Below, in pieces: positions 1 to 9,170 of a stretch of DNA of 62,269 nucleotides; position 1 is the first letter of the stretch; the number at the start of each line of letters is the position of its first letter. The position numbers were made by a program, and so were the translations under genes. The notes beneath the pieces are model-generated. The model made no database searches. It was given only the letters and a program-made list of their open reading frames with translations, and had not been told where the DNA came from. Source of the DNA: CBDCBA01 sp965214125 (lineage in GTDB: Bacteria; Planctomycetota; Phycisphaerae; Tepidisphaerales; Tepidisphaeraceae). Location: assembly GCA_965214125.1 (NCBI GenBank), contig CBDCBA010000005.1, positions 1 through 62,269 on the forward strand, given 5' to 3'.

Positions 1-827
1 TCCCCGGCCACCGTCGCGCCGTGCGGGCAGCGGCGGGCCAGGGCCGTCACCGGGGTGTGGTGGCGGATGAACTCCTCGACCGCCAGCGACAGGCGCGCCT
101 CGTCCTCGCGCAGCCAATCGAGCAAGTCGGGCCGGTCGGCAAGATGGCCGATCGTGGTGGCGATGGTGCCGATCACCGTGTCGCGCCCGCCGGCGAAGGC
201 GAGGTTGGCGAAGCCCTCCTTCTCGGCCTCGGTCAGCCGGCGACCGCGGTACTCGGCGCGGTTCAGGGTCGCGAAGAAGTCCTCCCCCTCCGTGCCGGCG
301 GTCGCGAATGTGTGGCGGATATACTCGGCGAGGGCGGCCCCCTTCGTCGCGCCGTCGCCGTCGTAGAAGACGTGGACGCCCCAGCCGGTCCACCGCTCGG
401 CTTCGTCGTCGCCCACGCCGAGCATCCGGGCGAGCGACCGCGACTGCACCGGCAGCGCCAGTTCGCGCACCACCTCGACCTCGCCCGCCGCTATCGCCCC
501 GTCGACGGCGGCGTCGAGCATCGCCTGCATGTCGTCGCGGTAGTCGGCGTCGAGCGGGCGGCGGAAGAAGGGGTCGACGATCTTGCGGTAATCCGAGTGC
601 TCGGGCGGGTCCGTTTCGATCGGAAGCTGGCGGACGTCGCGCACCTCGGTCTCGGGGCGGACGGTGATGTGCCGCGGGTCGTCGCTGCTGAAGGTCTTCC
701 AGTCGCGCAGCACCGCCTTGACCTCGGCGTGGTCGAGGGCCATCGGCAGCGTGCGGTCGCCGCCGGCGTCGGCGCGGGCGAGGGAGCGGTCGCGACGGGC
801 ATCGGCAAAGGGATCTTGATCGCTCAT
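1..827 (-). CDS. Cytochrome P450 (C-terminal part beyond left edge)
   Basis: A minus-strand frame stays open from an ATG at 827 (MSDQDPFADA) to the window edge, giving about 275 residues. Two P450 hallmarks are visible: an I-helix-like segment AGGRDTVIG near residues 211-219, where the Asp-Thr pair normally helps activate oxygen, and a K-helix ExxR in EEFIRHHTPV. The N-terminal third has the bacterial soluble CYP pattern TDPPEHSDYRKIV. No membrane anchor precedes it, so it should be a cytosolic class I enzyme that needs a ferredoxin and reductase encoded elsewhere. The haem-ligand Cys loop lies beyond the edge. Substrate unknown. It is divergent from the histidine kinase, with 75 bases between the starts. 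Confidence 0.85.
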   Translation of the reverse strand, partial: MSDQDPFADARRDRSLARADAGGDRTLPMALDHAEVKAVLRDWKTFSSDDPRHITVRPETEVRDVRQLPIETDPPEHSDYRKIVDPFFRRPLDADYRDDMQAMLDAAVDGAIAAGEVEVVRELALPVQSRSLARMLGVGDDEAERWTGWGVHVFYDGDGATKGAALAEYIRHTFATAGTEGEDFFATLNRAEYRGRRLTEAEKEGFANLAFAGGRDTVIGTIATTIGHLADRPDLLDWLREDEARLSLAVEEFIRHHTPVTALARRCPHGATVAG

Positions 828-902
828 GCGAACTCAAATCTAGCAGGTGGCCGGGCGAAGTTGTGATCCCGCGTCGCCGTTTTCCCGTAGCATTCCTTCG
901 CC

Positions 903-2735
903 GTGCTCACGCTCCTCGTCCTTCAAGGCCCCGACAAGGGCAAGCGCTTCGAACTGCCGGACCGGCCCGTGCTGGTCGGGCGCGACGAAGCCAACGTGCG
1001 CCTCGAGGACAACACCTGCTCGCGCCGCCACTGCGAGCTGCGGCCCGCCGCCTACGGCGACCGCTGGGCGCTGCGCGACCTCGGCTCCTCCAACGGCACC
1101 TACGTCAACGGCCAGCGCGTCTTCGGGCAGCCGGTGACGCTGAAGCAGGGCGATCAACTGCGCGTCGGGCGAACGCTCCTGCTCTACGGGTCGGCGGCGG
1201 GCGTGAGCGCGGGGAGCGTCGACCGCGTCAGTCTCGCCGACGAGGCCAGCGGCATGGATTCGGCCATCCTCAGCTCGATGCCGAGCAACGAGGACTCGAT
1301 CGTCCTGGCCGTCCCGGAGCCGGCGGCGGCGGCGATTGGGAACCTGAAAATCCTTTACCGCCTCTCGGCCGCCCTTGGCAGCCAGTTCAGTCTTGACCAG
1401 GTGCTCGAGGTCGTGATGGACCTTGTCTTCGAGACCGTCCAGGCTGACCGCGGCATCGCCCTGCTCTTCAACGAGGCCGGCGACCTCGTGCCGCGCGTCG
1501 TCCGCCTGCGCGACGAGGGCCACCGGCCGGGCGAAACGAAGTTCGAAGACGAGAAGCCCCCGCCCCTGTACGACGTGGCCGACGACCACGTCACCGTCAG
1601 CAGCGAGACCGGCCCCGAACCCATCAAGGCCAGCCGCACGATCATCAACCACGTACTCAGCACCGGCGAGGGCGTGCTGTCGAGCAACGCGATGGCTGAC
1701 AAGCGATTTCAGGCGGGGCAGAGCGTTCACAACATGGGCATTCGCAGCGCGCTCTGCGTGCCGATCAAGGCGCGGAGCCTGGAAGCGCGTGTCTCGACGG
1801 CGGGCACCGCCACGGGCAACGACGACACCCGCGCCGGCCGCGGCACCGACGCCGGTGGGAACCAAGTGCTCGGGGTGTTGTACGTCGACTCTTCGATGCA
1901 GAACTACACTTACGGCGGCGATCAGCTTCGCCTGCTGACGGCCATCGGACTACAAACGGGCTTGGCACTACAAAATGCCAAACTCTACGCGCAGGGACTG
2001 AAAGCCGAACGCATGGCCGCCATCGGCGAGACGGCAGCGGCGCTGTCGCACTCGATCAAGAACATCCTCCAAGCCCTGCGCGGCGGCGCGAACGTGGTCG
2101 ACATGGCCCGGCGGCGCAAGGACTGGAACCAGCTCGACAAGGGCTGGGGGGTTGTCGAGCGCAACCTTGATCGCATCTACAACCTGACGCTGAACCTGCT
2201 GGCCTACAGCAAGCCGCGTCGGCCGAACATGCAGCTCGTCAACCCGCAGGGGACGATCGACGAGTGCCTCGACCTGATCGCCGAAACCGCCGCCAGTCGC
2301 GGCGTGATGGCCGTCGCCGACGTCGCCGCCGACCAGCCGCCGGTGCCGCTTGATCCGGACGGTTTGCACCAGGTTCTGATGAACCTGCTGACCAACAGCC
2401 TCGACGCCCTCGACGGCGTGGAGAACGGGCTCATCAAGGTCGCGTGCGAGTACGACGAGGGGCAGAAGCAGACGGTCATCAGCGTGATCGACAACGGCCA
2501 CGGCATCGACCCGAACCTCGGCGGCCACTTGTTCGAACTCTTTCACAGCACCAAGGGCAACCGCGGCACCGGCCTAGGCCTGCCGGTGGCGCGGAAGATC
2601 GTGGAAGAGCACGGCGGCACGATCGCCGTCGACAGCACGCCGGGCGAGGGCACGACCTTCCGCATCACCCTGCCCGCCTTCGCGGAACAGGCGAGCGATC
2701 CGGAGCACACGCACTTCGGTACGGTGAACGAGTGA
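903..2735 (+). CDS. FHA-GAF sensor histidine kinase
   Basis: A 610-residue cytosolic kinase starting at GTG. Residues 1-96 form a forkhead-associated domain (GRDEAN, SRRH, SSNGTYVNG), which binds phosphothreonine partners. Residues about 135-360 resemble a GAF sensor. The kinase core follows: the phosphoacceptor His in ALSHSIKNILQ (about 383), N-box NLLTNSLDAL (about 494), G1 DNGHGID (about 530) and G2 GTGLGL (about 555). No transmembrane segment is seen, so the signal is probably internal. No response regulator lies nearby, so it is an orphan whose partner cannot be named. An FHA domain on a histidine kinase suggests cross-talk with Ser/Thr kinases, which is inference. Confidence 0.9.
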   Translation: MLTLLVLQGPDKGKRFELPDRPVLVGRDEANVRLEDNTCSRRHCELRPAAYGDRWALRDLGSSNGTYVNGQRVFGQPVTLKQGDQLRVGRTLLLYGSAAGVSAGSVDRVSLADEASGMDSAILSSMPSNEDSIVLAVPEPAAAAIGNLKILYRLSAALGSQFSLDQVLEVVMDLVFETVQADRGIALLFNEAGDLVPRVVRLRDEGHRPGETKFEDEKPPPLYDVADDHVTVSSETGPEPIKASRTIINHVLSTGEGVLSSNAMADKRFQAGQSVHNMGIRSALCVPIKARSLEARVSTAGTATGNDDTRAGRGTDAGGNQVLGVLYVDSSMQNYTYGGDQLRLLTAIGLQTGLALQNAKLYAQGLKAERMAAIGETAAALSHSIKNILQALRGGANVVDMARRRKDWNQLDKGWGVVERNLDRIYNLTLNLLAYSKPRRPNMQLVNPQGTIDECLDLIAETAASRGVMAVADVAADQPPVPLDPDGLHQVLMNLLTNSLDALDGVENGLIKVACEYDEGQKQTVISVIDNGHGIDPNLGGHLFELFHSTKGNRGTGLGLPVARKIVEEHGGTIAVDSTPGEGTTFRITLPAFAEQASDPEHTHFGTVNE

Positions 2736-2741
2736 AGGTGG

Positions 2742-3587
2742 ATGTCGCAGCAGTACAATCTGCTAGCCGCGACTCAACGAGTCGCGGTCTCAAGAACTGT
2801 CGCAAGTAACGAGTCAAGAGTATTGCACGAAGACCCGATTAGTCTCACCTATCAGCAGGCGGGTGCTTCGCGACGACCACGCCTACGACGGACATTGCAA
2901 TATGCGGCGTTGCTCGTCGCTGTCGGAGTCACAGGATGGTTTGTGTTGCCTCGACTGTTCCAGCAACACGAGCGACTTCAGGCGCAAACCGTTCTTTCAG
3001 AGGGAACCACGTTGGTTGCTGGGACAGTGGCTGCCACAGGTACGCCTGGGGCAGACGACACGACGGCAGTCGCTGCACCGCCAGAGGTGGCTCTGTACCA
3101 ACGCTGGGCAGGCTTCCCCAATGGTGCAAGACGGGCGATCACCTACACGGGAGTTCGTACTGCAACAAATAGTGGCGAAGGCGATTTTAGAAGAAGGCTG
3201 CTTATCGTAGCAGTTGAGCCATGGGGGAAGCACGATCGATCCGTACTGGTAATTCGATCAAGCGTCTTCGAGCTTGGAACGTGGTCTATGGCACCGACGC
3301 TGATTGACAGCAGCTTCGACCATCTCTATCTACCCACCTATCCAGATCAACTCATCGTTCTCGCAGGTCACGATGTCATAGGGTCCAAATCTGATTTCGA
3401 GTTTCTCGTTGAGGGGTCGACAAAGGGCCGCGGCATCGAACACTGGCTAGTAATGGGCCGCCTGATGGGGAGCGATACGATTGCATTTTCAACAGTCGCC
3501 CCGGCCGACGCCGCACCGACACCTCAACGATCTGCTAAAATCGGGGTCGATGACCTCCACGCCGACACCCGTCCCAGCCGTCCCTGA
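2742..3587 (+). CDS. Unknown membrane-anchored protein, lower GC than neighbours
   Basis: A 281-residue protein begins 6 bases after the kinase stop, with a GAAGGTGG ribosome-binding-like run just upstream. It has one likely membrane helix (LQYAALLVAVGVTGWFVL, about residues 51-68) after an Arg-rich stretch, so the rest is probably periplasmic. I recognise no domain. Base composition is visibly lower in GC and codon use is more even (CGA, ACA, AGT common) than in flanking genes, which suggests acquisition by transfer. A 27-bp palindromic repeat (2764-2790) lies inside its first 20 codons, so the true start could be further on, for example TTG at VLHED. Its 3' end overlaps the next gene by 38 bases in another frame. 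Confidence 0.55.
   Translation: MSQQYNLLAATQRVAVSRTVASNESRVLHEDPISLTYQQAGASRRPRLRRTLQYAALLVAVGVTGWFVLPRLFQQHERLQAQTVLSEGTTLVAGTVAATGTPGADDTTAVAAPPEVALYQRWAGFPNGARRAITYTGVRTATNSGEGDFRRRLLIVAVEPWGKHDRSVLVIRSSVFELGTWSMAPTLIDSSFDHLYLPTYPDQLIVLAGHDVIGSKSDFEFLVEGSTKGRGIEHWLVMGRLMGSDTIAFSTVAPADAAPTPQRSAKIGVDDLHADTRPSRP
2764..2790. repeat. TAGCCGCGAC-family palindrome
   Basis: Arms CCGCGACTC (2767-2775) and GAGTCGCGG (2779-2787) pair perfectly around AAC. The outer bases TAG...TCT match the family also found at 24964-24988 and 25416-25491. Here it lies inside the predicted N-terminal codons of the lower-GC gene. Confidence 0.6.
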
Positions 3588-4074
3588 CCCCGCCGCGATG
3601 GCCGAGGCGCCAGGCGTCTTCGCCAGCGGACGCAGCGGCGGGCGACGCTGGCTCTGGGTCGGCGGCGGACTCGTCCTCTTCGCCGCCGCGTGGGCGGCTC
3701 AAGAGTACGGCGGCGACCTCGGCGTCGTGCTGAGCCTCGCCTGCCTGATCGCCGGCATCGCTGCGGTCGGCCTCGCGTTCTGGCGGCGCAGCAAGCGCTT
3801 CGAACTGCGCCGCGAAGGCATCAAGATCCAGGACGGCGGCCGCGTGTTCGGGGAGTCGACCGTCCTCCCCTGGCAGACCGTCCGCCGCCTCGGAGGCCGC
3901 AAGATGCGCGGCGACCGCGTGGTCCTCTACTACCAATCCACGCACGACGACGGCCGCTGCCTGCTGCCCGGCGGCATCCTGAAGACCGCCCGCTACGACC
4001 AACTCATGGACCGCCTGCGCTTCGTCCTGAAGGAGCGCCACCCCCACCTGCAACTCGGCGGCCTCGAAGGGTAA
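3550..4074 (+). CDS. Hypothetical two-helix membrane protein
   Basis: A 174-residue protein. I chose ATG 3550 (MTSTPTPVPAV) because the upstream in-frame extension to 3481 overlaps the previous gene and looks non-coding. Two hydrophobic segments lie at about residues 37-52 (WLWVGGGLVLFAAAW) and 58-76, followed by a basic Trp-Arg-Arg turn. The soluble C-terminal domain starts FELRREGIKIQDGGRVFGES and resembles small PH-like membrane proteins in outline only. No catalytic motif is seen. Function unknown. Confidence 0.7.
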   Translation: MTSTPTPVPAVPDPAAMAEAPGVFASGRSGGRRWLWVGGGLVLFAAAWAAQEYGGDLGVVLSLACLIAGIAAVGLAFWRRSKRFELRREGIKIQDGGRVFGESTVLPWQTVRRLGGRKMRGDRVVLYYQSTHDDGRCLLPGGILKTARYDQLMDRLRFVLKERHPHLQLGGLEG

Positions 4075-4091
4075 TCGGGTAAGATGGCGCC

Positions 4092-4910
4092 ATGCCAAGC
4101 CCCTTCCCCGGCATGGACCCGTGGCTCGAAACGCGGTGGGAGAGCATCCACATGTCGCTCTGCGTCTACGCGAGCGATTTGTTGAACCGCCAGCTCACCG
4201 ATAACTATCAAGCGACGGTGGACAAGCGCGTGGTCGTCCAAGCGGACGCGGGTGAACGCTCCATCCGACCCGATATCAGCGTGTTTCGCGCGGGTGGCGA
4301 ATCGTTCGTCACCTTCTCGGGCGACGGTGGTGGCACCACTGCACTGGCGGAGGCGGACGTCGCGTTGGAGCCCGTAACCGTCGCACTCAGGCCGGTCGAG
4401 ATCAACCAGTACTTCGTTGAGATTCGCGATTACGACGGCCGCCTTTTCACGGTGGTCGAGTTCGTTAGCCCAACCAACAAGCGTCCCGGCGATGGCTTGG
4501 ACAAGTACCGACAAAAACAGGCGGAGTGCCGGGTGTGCGGCGTGTCGCTCGTCGAGATCGACCTGACCCGCGCTGGCCGACGACAGTTGTTGGCGTTGCC
4601 CGTTCACCTGCCAGACCGGGCACGCACCACCTATCAGGCGAGCGTCTTCCGCTCGTGGAAGCCACACCAAGTTCAAGCCTGGCCGATGCCGCTTCGCCAC
4701 GCCCTGCCGTCGATCCCGGTGCCAGTCACCGAGACAGAGGCCGAGCCGAAACTGGAGTTGCAGACGCTCGTCACCCAGGCCTACGACAACGGCAGGTACG
4801 GTCGCGTGCTTCGATACGACGACCCGCCGAGCCCGCCGCTGTCGCCCGACGATGCCGCCTGGGCGAACGAGGTGGTTCAACGTGCGCGGCAGGCGGCATC
4901 ACGGACGTAG
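4092..4910 (+). CDS. DUF4058 family protein
   Basis: The 272-residue product opens with MPSPFPGMDPWLE, the signature start of the DUF4058 family, which is frequent in Planctomycetota and Cyanobacteria and has no assigned function. Other family-like features are an acidic mid-region (VEINQYFVEIRDYDGR), the block VVEFVSPTNKRPGDG and LVEIDLTRAG, which together recall a PD-(D/E)xK nuclease-like fold. That fold is inference. No signal peptide or membrane helix is seen. It ends 53 bases before the isocitrate dehydrogenase gene. Family length is usually about 250-280 residues, so the gene looks complete. Confidence 0.85.
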   Translation: MPSPFPGMDPWLETRWESIHMSLCVYASDLLNRQLTDNYQATVDKRVVVQADAGERSIRPDISVFRAGGESFVTFSGDGGGTTALAEADVALEPVTVALRPVEINQYFVEIRDYDGRLFTVVEFVSPTNKRPGDGLDKYRQKQAECRVCGVSLVEIDLTRAGRRQLLALPVHLPDRARTTYQASVFRSWKPHQVQAWPMPLRHALPSIPVPVTETEAEPKLELQTLVTQAYDNGRYGRVLRYDDPPSPPLSPDDAAWANEVVQRARQAASRT

Positions 4911-4963
4911 CGGGGATACCCTCCCTCCCCAGAACGCTCGCCCGCACGACCCACCGAACCAGT

Positions 4964-7144
4964 ATGCCCTCCATCATCTACACCAAGACCGACGAAGCCC
5001 CCGCGCTGGCCACCTACTCGCTCCTGCCGATCATCCGACGCTTCGTCAAGCCCGCCGGCGTCGATGTGGAACTGAAGGACATCAGCCTCGCCGGGCGAAT
5101 CCTCGCGCACTTCCCGGAACGGCTCCGCGACGATCAGAAGCAGCCCGACGCCCTCGCCGAGCTCGGCGAGATGGCCAAAACGCCCTCGGCGAACATCATC
5201 AAGCTGCCCAACATCAGCGCCTCGATCCCGCAGCTTGAAGCGGCCATTAAGGAACTTCAGGACGCCGGCTACAACGTGCCCGATTACGGCGACGACACGC
5301 AGGCGGTCTACGCCAAGGTGCTCGGCAGCGCCGTCAATCCCGTGCTGCGCGAAGGCAACAGCGACCGCCGCGTCGCCGCGCCGGTGAAGGAGTACGCCAA
5401 GGCCAACCCGCACTCGATGGGCAAATGGTCGGGCGACTCCAAGACCCACGTCGCCTCCATGAGCGGCGACGACTTCTTCGGCAACGAGCAAAGCCACACC
5501 TGTCCCGCCGCGACGGTCGTCAGCATCAAGCACGTCGCGAGCAACGGCACCGAAACCGTCCTCAAAGACGGCCTCTCCCTCGAAGCAGGCGAGGTGATCG
5601 ACGCCACCTTCATGAGCGCCGCCGCCCTCGACCGCTTCCTCGCCGAGCAGGTCGAAGACGCCAAGGCCAAGAACGTGCTCTTCAGCCTGCACATGAAGGC
5701 CACCATGATGAAGGTTAGCGACCCCATCATCTTCGGCCACGCCGTGAAGGTCTACTTCAAAGAGCTGTTCGAAAAACACGCTGACACCTTCGAGCAGATC
5801 GGCGTCAATTCCAACAACGGCTTTGGCGATGTCGTCGTGAAGATGAGCAAGCTGCCGGAGGACAAGCAGGCCGAAATCAAGGCCGATTTACAGAAGGTCT
5901 ACGATCAGCAACCGCCCTTGGCGATGGTCGACTCCGACCGCGGCATCACCAACCTGCACGTGCCGAGCGACGTCATCATCGACGCTTCGATGCCCGCGAT
6001 GATCCGCAGTTCCGGCCAAATGTGGGGCCCCGACGGCAACACGAAGGATACGAAGGCCGTCATCCCCGATCGCTCCTACGCCGGCGTGTACCAGGCGACG
6101 ATCGAGTTCTGCCAACAGCACGGCGCGTTTGACCCGAGCACCATGGGCAGCGTCGCCAACGTCGGCCTGATGGCGAAAAAGGCCGAGGAGTATGGCAGCC
6201 ACGACAAAACCTTCGAGATTCCGGCAGACGGCAAGATGCTCGTTGTCGACGACAGCGGCAACACGATCTTCAAGCACACCGTCAACGCCGGCGACATCTG
6301 GCGCATGTGCCAGACGAAAGACGTCGCCATCCGCGACTGGGTCAAGCTCGCCGTCACCCGCGCCCGCGCCAGCAACACGCCCGTCGTCTTCTGGCTCGAC
6401 GTGGACCGCGCCCACGATGCCGAACTCATCAAGAAGGTGAACGCCTACCTGCCCGAGCACGACACGAGCGGCCTCGACATCCAGATCATGAAGCCCGTCG
6501 ACGCCACGCAGCATGCCCTCGAGCGCTGCCGCGCCGGCCAAGACACCATCAGCGCCACCGGCAACGTGCTGCGCGATTACCTGACCGACCTCTTCCCGAT
6601 TCTCGAGCTCGGCACAAGCGCCAAGATGCTCAGCATCGTTCCCCTCCTCGCCGGCGGCGGCCTCTACGAAACCGGCGCCGGCGGCAGCGCGCCCAAGCAC
6701 GTGCAGCAGTTTGTGAAGGAAAGCCACCTCCGCTGGGACAGCCTCGGCGAGTTCCTCGCCCTCGCCGTCAGCATCGAGGAACTCGGCGAAAAGAACGCCA
6801 ACGCCAAGCTCACCCGCATCGGCCAGGCCCTCGACGCCGCGACGACGAAGCTGCTCAACGAGAATAAGAGCCCGCTGCGCAAGGCCGGCGAGCTCGACAA
6901 CCGCGGCAGCCACTACTACCTCGCCCGCTACTGGGCCGAGTCCCTGGCCGACGATCCGGAACTCGGCAGCACCTTCAAGCCCCTCGCCGACACCCTCGCG
7001 AGCAACGAGCAACAGATCCTCGCCGAAATCGACGCCACCCAGGGCCACCCCGCCGACCTCGGCGGCTACTACTTCCCCGACGACACCAAGGCCGACGCCG
7101 CCATGCGGCCGAGCGCAACGCTCAACGCGGCGATGGCCGGGTGA
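4964..7144 (+). CDS. icd: NADP-dependent isocitrate dehydrogenase, monomeric type
   Basis: The product oxidises and decarboxylates isocitrate to 2-oxoglutarate with NADP in the TCA cycle. The start is ATG 4964 (MPSIIYTKTDEAPALAT), the typical N terminus of the monomeric class. The longer open frame from 4526 overlaps the DUF4058 gene and was discarded. The 726-residue length fits the roughly 740-residue family and is far from the 410-residue dimeric type. Visible signatures are EGNSDRR and PHSMGKWSGDSKTHVASM (about residues 128-165, substrate-binding Ser/Asn/Arg/Lys) and TGNVLRDYLTDLFPILELG. The gene appears intact. Confidence 0.95.
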   Translation: MPSIIYTKTDEAPALATYSLLPIIRRFVKPAGVDVELKDISLAGRILAHFPERLRDDQKQPDALAELGEMAKTPSANIIKLPNISASIPQLEAAIKELQDAGYNVPDYGDDTQAVYAKVLGSAVNPVLREGNSDRRVAAPVKEYAKANPHSMGKWSGDSKTHVASMSGDDFFGNEQSHTCPAATVVSIKHVASNGTETVLKDGLSLEAGEVIDATFMSAAALDRFLAEQVEDAKAKNVLFSLHMKATMMKVSDPIIFGHAVKVYFKELFEKHADTFEQIGVNSNNGFGDVVVKMSKLPEDKQAEIKADLQKVYDQQPPLAMVDSDRGITNLHVPSDVIIDASMPAMIRSSGQMWGPDGNTKDTKAVIPDRSYAGVYQATIEFCQQHGAFDPSTMGSVANVGLMAKKAEEYGSHDKTFEIPADGKMLVVDDSGNTIFKHTVNAGDIWRMCQTKDVAIRDWVKLAVTRARASNTPVVFWLDVDRAHDAELIKKVNAYLPEHDTSGLDIQIMKPVDATQHALERCRAGQDTISATGNVLRDYLTDLFPILELGTSAKMLSIVPLLAGGGLYETGAGGSAPKHVQQFVKESHLRWDSLGEFLALAVSIEELGEKNANAKLTRIGQALDAATTKLLNENKSPLRKAGELDNRGSHYYLARYWAESLADDPELGSTFKPLADTLASNEQQILAEIDATQGHPADLGGYYFPDDTKADAAMRPSATLNAAMAG

Positions 7145-7168
7145 GTGCTGGCGACGGTTGGCACACAC

Positions 7169-8089
7169 CTACCTGCTCGCGCCGCGCACGATCACAGCGT
7201 CGAGTTCGTCCGGGTTCACGGAAACAGATTCGGCGTGTCCATCGGCGAACAGCACGCCCGTCCTGCCACCGTGGCGACGGCGGTCGACGGCCGCCGTCGC
7301 GTTCGCACGATCCGCAGCCGACCGCGGAAACACGAGTCGGGACAGCGAGTATGGCTCGGCGAGCGGGCCGGTCGGCGAGAGGAAATAGGCGCGGGTGAGG
7401 TCGGCTGAGGGCGAGTGCGAGCGACTCAAGTCCGTCAGGAGAAACGTCGCGCTTGCCCCCTCAATGCTCGTCAACAACCCGCGGTGGCGACCGTCCGCGG
7501 GCTGAAGCGCGTGGTCGAAACCGAGCACCGCGCCGTTCGCGCCGTAATCCCACCGCGCCTTGAACGCCTGCAAGAGCCCGGCGTCGCCGACGATTTTCCC
7601 CAACCAAGCGACGAGGGACGCTTCGTACGCCTCGCCGGGGCACTCGAACACCGCGAGATCGCCGAGCGTGCGCGAGTCGGAGACATCGACGTCGCCCGCG
7701 TCGAGGTAAGGGGCCAGGGCCTCGGGGAGCGTGACAAGGTCGCGCCGCCAGCCGAGCAGGCCGTGAGGTTCCCGCTTGTACGTGTACCGTGTCGCTCCCG
7801 CGTCTCCCAACGCGGTGGCGAAGTCGGGGGGCCAGCCGAGCGTGTCGACGCTCACGCCGCCAGCGAGCGGGGCGTACCCGCCGGAGTCGTTGACTCGCAT
7901 GATGATGGCCGTGCCGATTTGGCCGAGCTGCGACTGGCACGCGACGCGCCGCGACGCCGTCCGAATGCGGCTGAGCGTCGGCAGCAGGATCGCCAGCAGC
8001 AGGCCGACGATACCGATGACGACAAGTAACTCAGCGAGCGTGAAACCGTCGGGGAAACGGCGAACCTTCGGGTGTGGCAACGACGACAT
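7169..8089 (-). CDS. Prepilin-like protein with H-X9-DG C-terminal motif
   Basis: A 306-residue protein, last gene of the minus-strand operon that starts at 9928. The N terminus carries a type IV prepilin cleavage/methylation signal, FTLAELLVVIGIVGLLLAIL, with Phe after the Gly (cut expected at G-F). The C terminus has His, nine residues, then Asp-Gly (HGGRTGVLFADGH), the H-X9-DG motif of the large planctomycete prepilin-like family once called DUF1559. ATG 8089 (MSSLPHPKVRRF) was chosen because it gives a normal short leader; ATG 8107 is an alternative. The product probably sits in the envelope as a pseudopilin. Its role here is unknown. Confidence 0.88.
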   Translation of the reverse strand: MSSLPHPKVRRFPDGFTLAELLVVIGIVGLLLAILLPTLSRIRTASRRVACQSQLGQIGTAIIMRVNDSGGYAPLAGGVSVDTLGWPPDFATALGDAGATRYTYKREPHGLLGWRRDLVTLPEALAPYLDAGDVDVSDSRTLGDLAVFECPGEAYEASLVAWLGKIVGDAGLLQAFKARWDYGANGAVLGFDHALQPADGRHRGLLTSIEGASATFLLTDLSRSHSPSADLTRAYFLSPTGPLAEPYSLSRLVFPRSAADRANATAAVDRRRHGGRTGVLFADGHAESVSVNPDELDAVIVRGASR

Positions 8090-8115
8090 ATCAGCCTCCG
8101 CGAGCATTCGAATGA

Positions 8116-9054
8116 TTACTCGAGCAACGGGATGATGAAAAAGTTCTCTCGAGCCTTACGCGCGTGGCGACCGCCGGGACCAACGCCCTCAATCGCGATT
8201 GGCAGCCACGCCCCGTCGTCGGGTCGCTCGACGAAGTAGAACGTCATCATCCCCTTCACGCCCGACGCACTGTGTAGCCCCCAGAGGTGCGCCGGCACAT
8301 CGACCATCACGACGTCGGCACCGGCGCCCAGCGGGTCGATCACGTCACGCTCGCCCCGCGCCCGTGTCACGCGATTCGACGACACGCCAGCGGGACGTTC
8401 GGTCGGCGGATCGAGCAGCTTGCCGTCGCGCGCGTACAGTTTGACCTCGATCTCGTCGTAGTCGACCGGCGCGTGGTGGATCGATCGCGCGGTCGCGCCT
8501 CCGAATGTCGAAGCGGATTCACCCTGGAGTCGCGTCGAGAACTCAAGGTCCCGCTCGCGCAATAACGTACCGAGTTCCGCGTAATCAGAGTTCCACCACG
8601 CGATAATGTAGTCGGCGGCTGTCCGTGAAAACCGTGGGGCGTCCGCCAGATTCAGGTCGGTTCGTCGCTGCTCGACGGCGGCTTCAACCGTGGCGAGCAG
8701 CCTTTCAGCGTCCCACGGCTCGTAAGGGGCGACGACCCGCGACGCCGCGTCCGCGGCCTTCTCCTCCGGGCTCGCGTCCTCGAGTTCGACGGACGTGACG
8801 CGAATACCCGGCGGGAGACTCCCCGGCCGCTCCGGGTCCACCTTAATTGCACCGTCGGGTGCCGCATCGACGCGTTCGCTGGTCGCCGCATCGCCCGGAC
8901 CAATCGCACCCTCGCCGACTGCGGGTATCCCCGTGCCGTCGTCCTGCGTGCCGTTGATTGAACTCGGCTCTGCCGCACCCGCCACCCACCAGCCCAGCAT
9001 GGCAAGTGCAGCCAGGCCTACGACGGTGAACACCACAATCAGACGCCGACTCAT
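8116..9054 (-). CDS. Unknown membrane-anchored periplasmic protein
   Basis: A 312-residue protein with an N-terminal anchor or signal (LIVVFTVVGLAALAMLGWWVAGAA, two runs within residues 5-28), then a low-complexity acidic linker to about residue 90. The C-terminal region is mixed alpha/beta, with TAADYIIAWWNSDYAELG and MTFYFVERPDDGAWLPIAI. No known family was recognised. It lies between the six-Cys peptide gene (116 bases upstream) and the prepilin-like gene (26 bases to its ATG at 8089), all in one direction, which suggests a shared transcript. Confidence 0.72.
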   Translation of the reverse strand: MSRRLIVVFTVVGLAALAMLGWWVAGAAEPSSINGTQDDGTGIPAVGEGAIGPGDAATSERVDAAPDGAIKVDPERPGSLPPGIRVTSVELEDASPEEKAADAASRVVAPYEPWDAERLLATVEAAVEQRRTDLNLADAPRFSRTAADYIIAWWNSDYAELGTLLRERDLEFSTRLQGESASTFGGATARSIHHAPVDYDEIEVKLYARDGKLLDPPTERPAGVSSNRVTRARGERDVIDPLGAGADVVMVDVPAHLWGLHSASGVKGMMTFYFVERPDDGAWLPIAIEGVGPGGRHARKARENFFIIPLLE

Positions 9055-9170
9055 GATGTACCTTTACTTTGAGAGGGACGGATGTTCGAGACGCCAGTGC
9101 ATGCGAGCGAACACGTCGGCTGCCGGCGACACAACAGCCGGCCCACCGACGTGTCGCCGCGGCATCGACG

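Noticed and set aside
21..866. Plus-strand open frame at the left edge
   Set aside because: Antisense to the P450, whose I-helix and ExxR motifs are clear.
4526..4963. Extension of isocitrate dehydrogenase by 146 residues
   Set aside because: It overlaps the DUF4058 gene in another frame, and the family starts at MPSIIYTKTDEAP.
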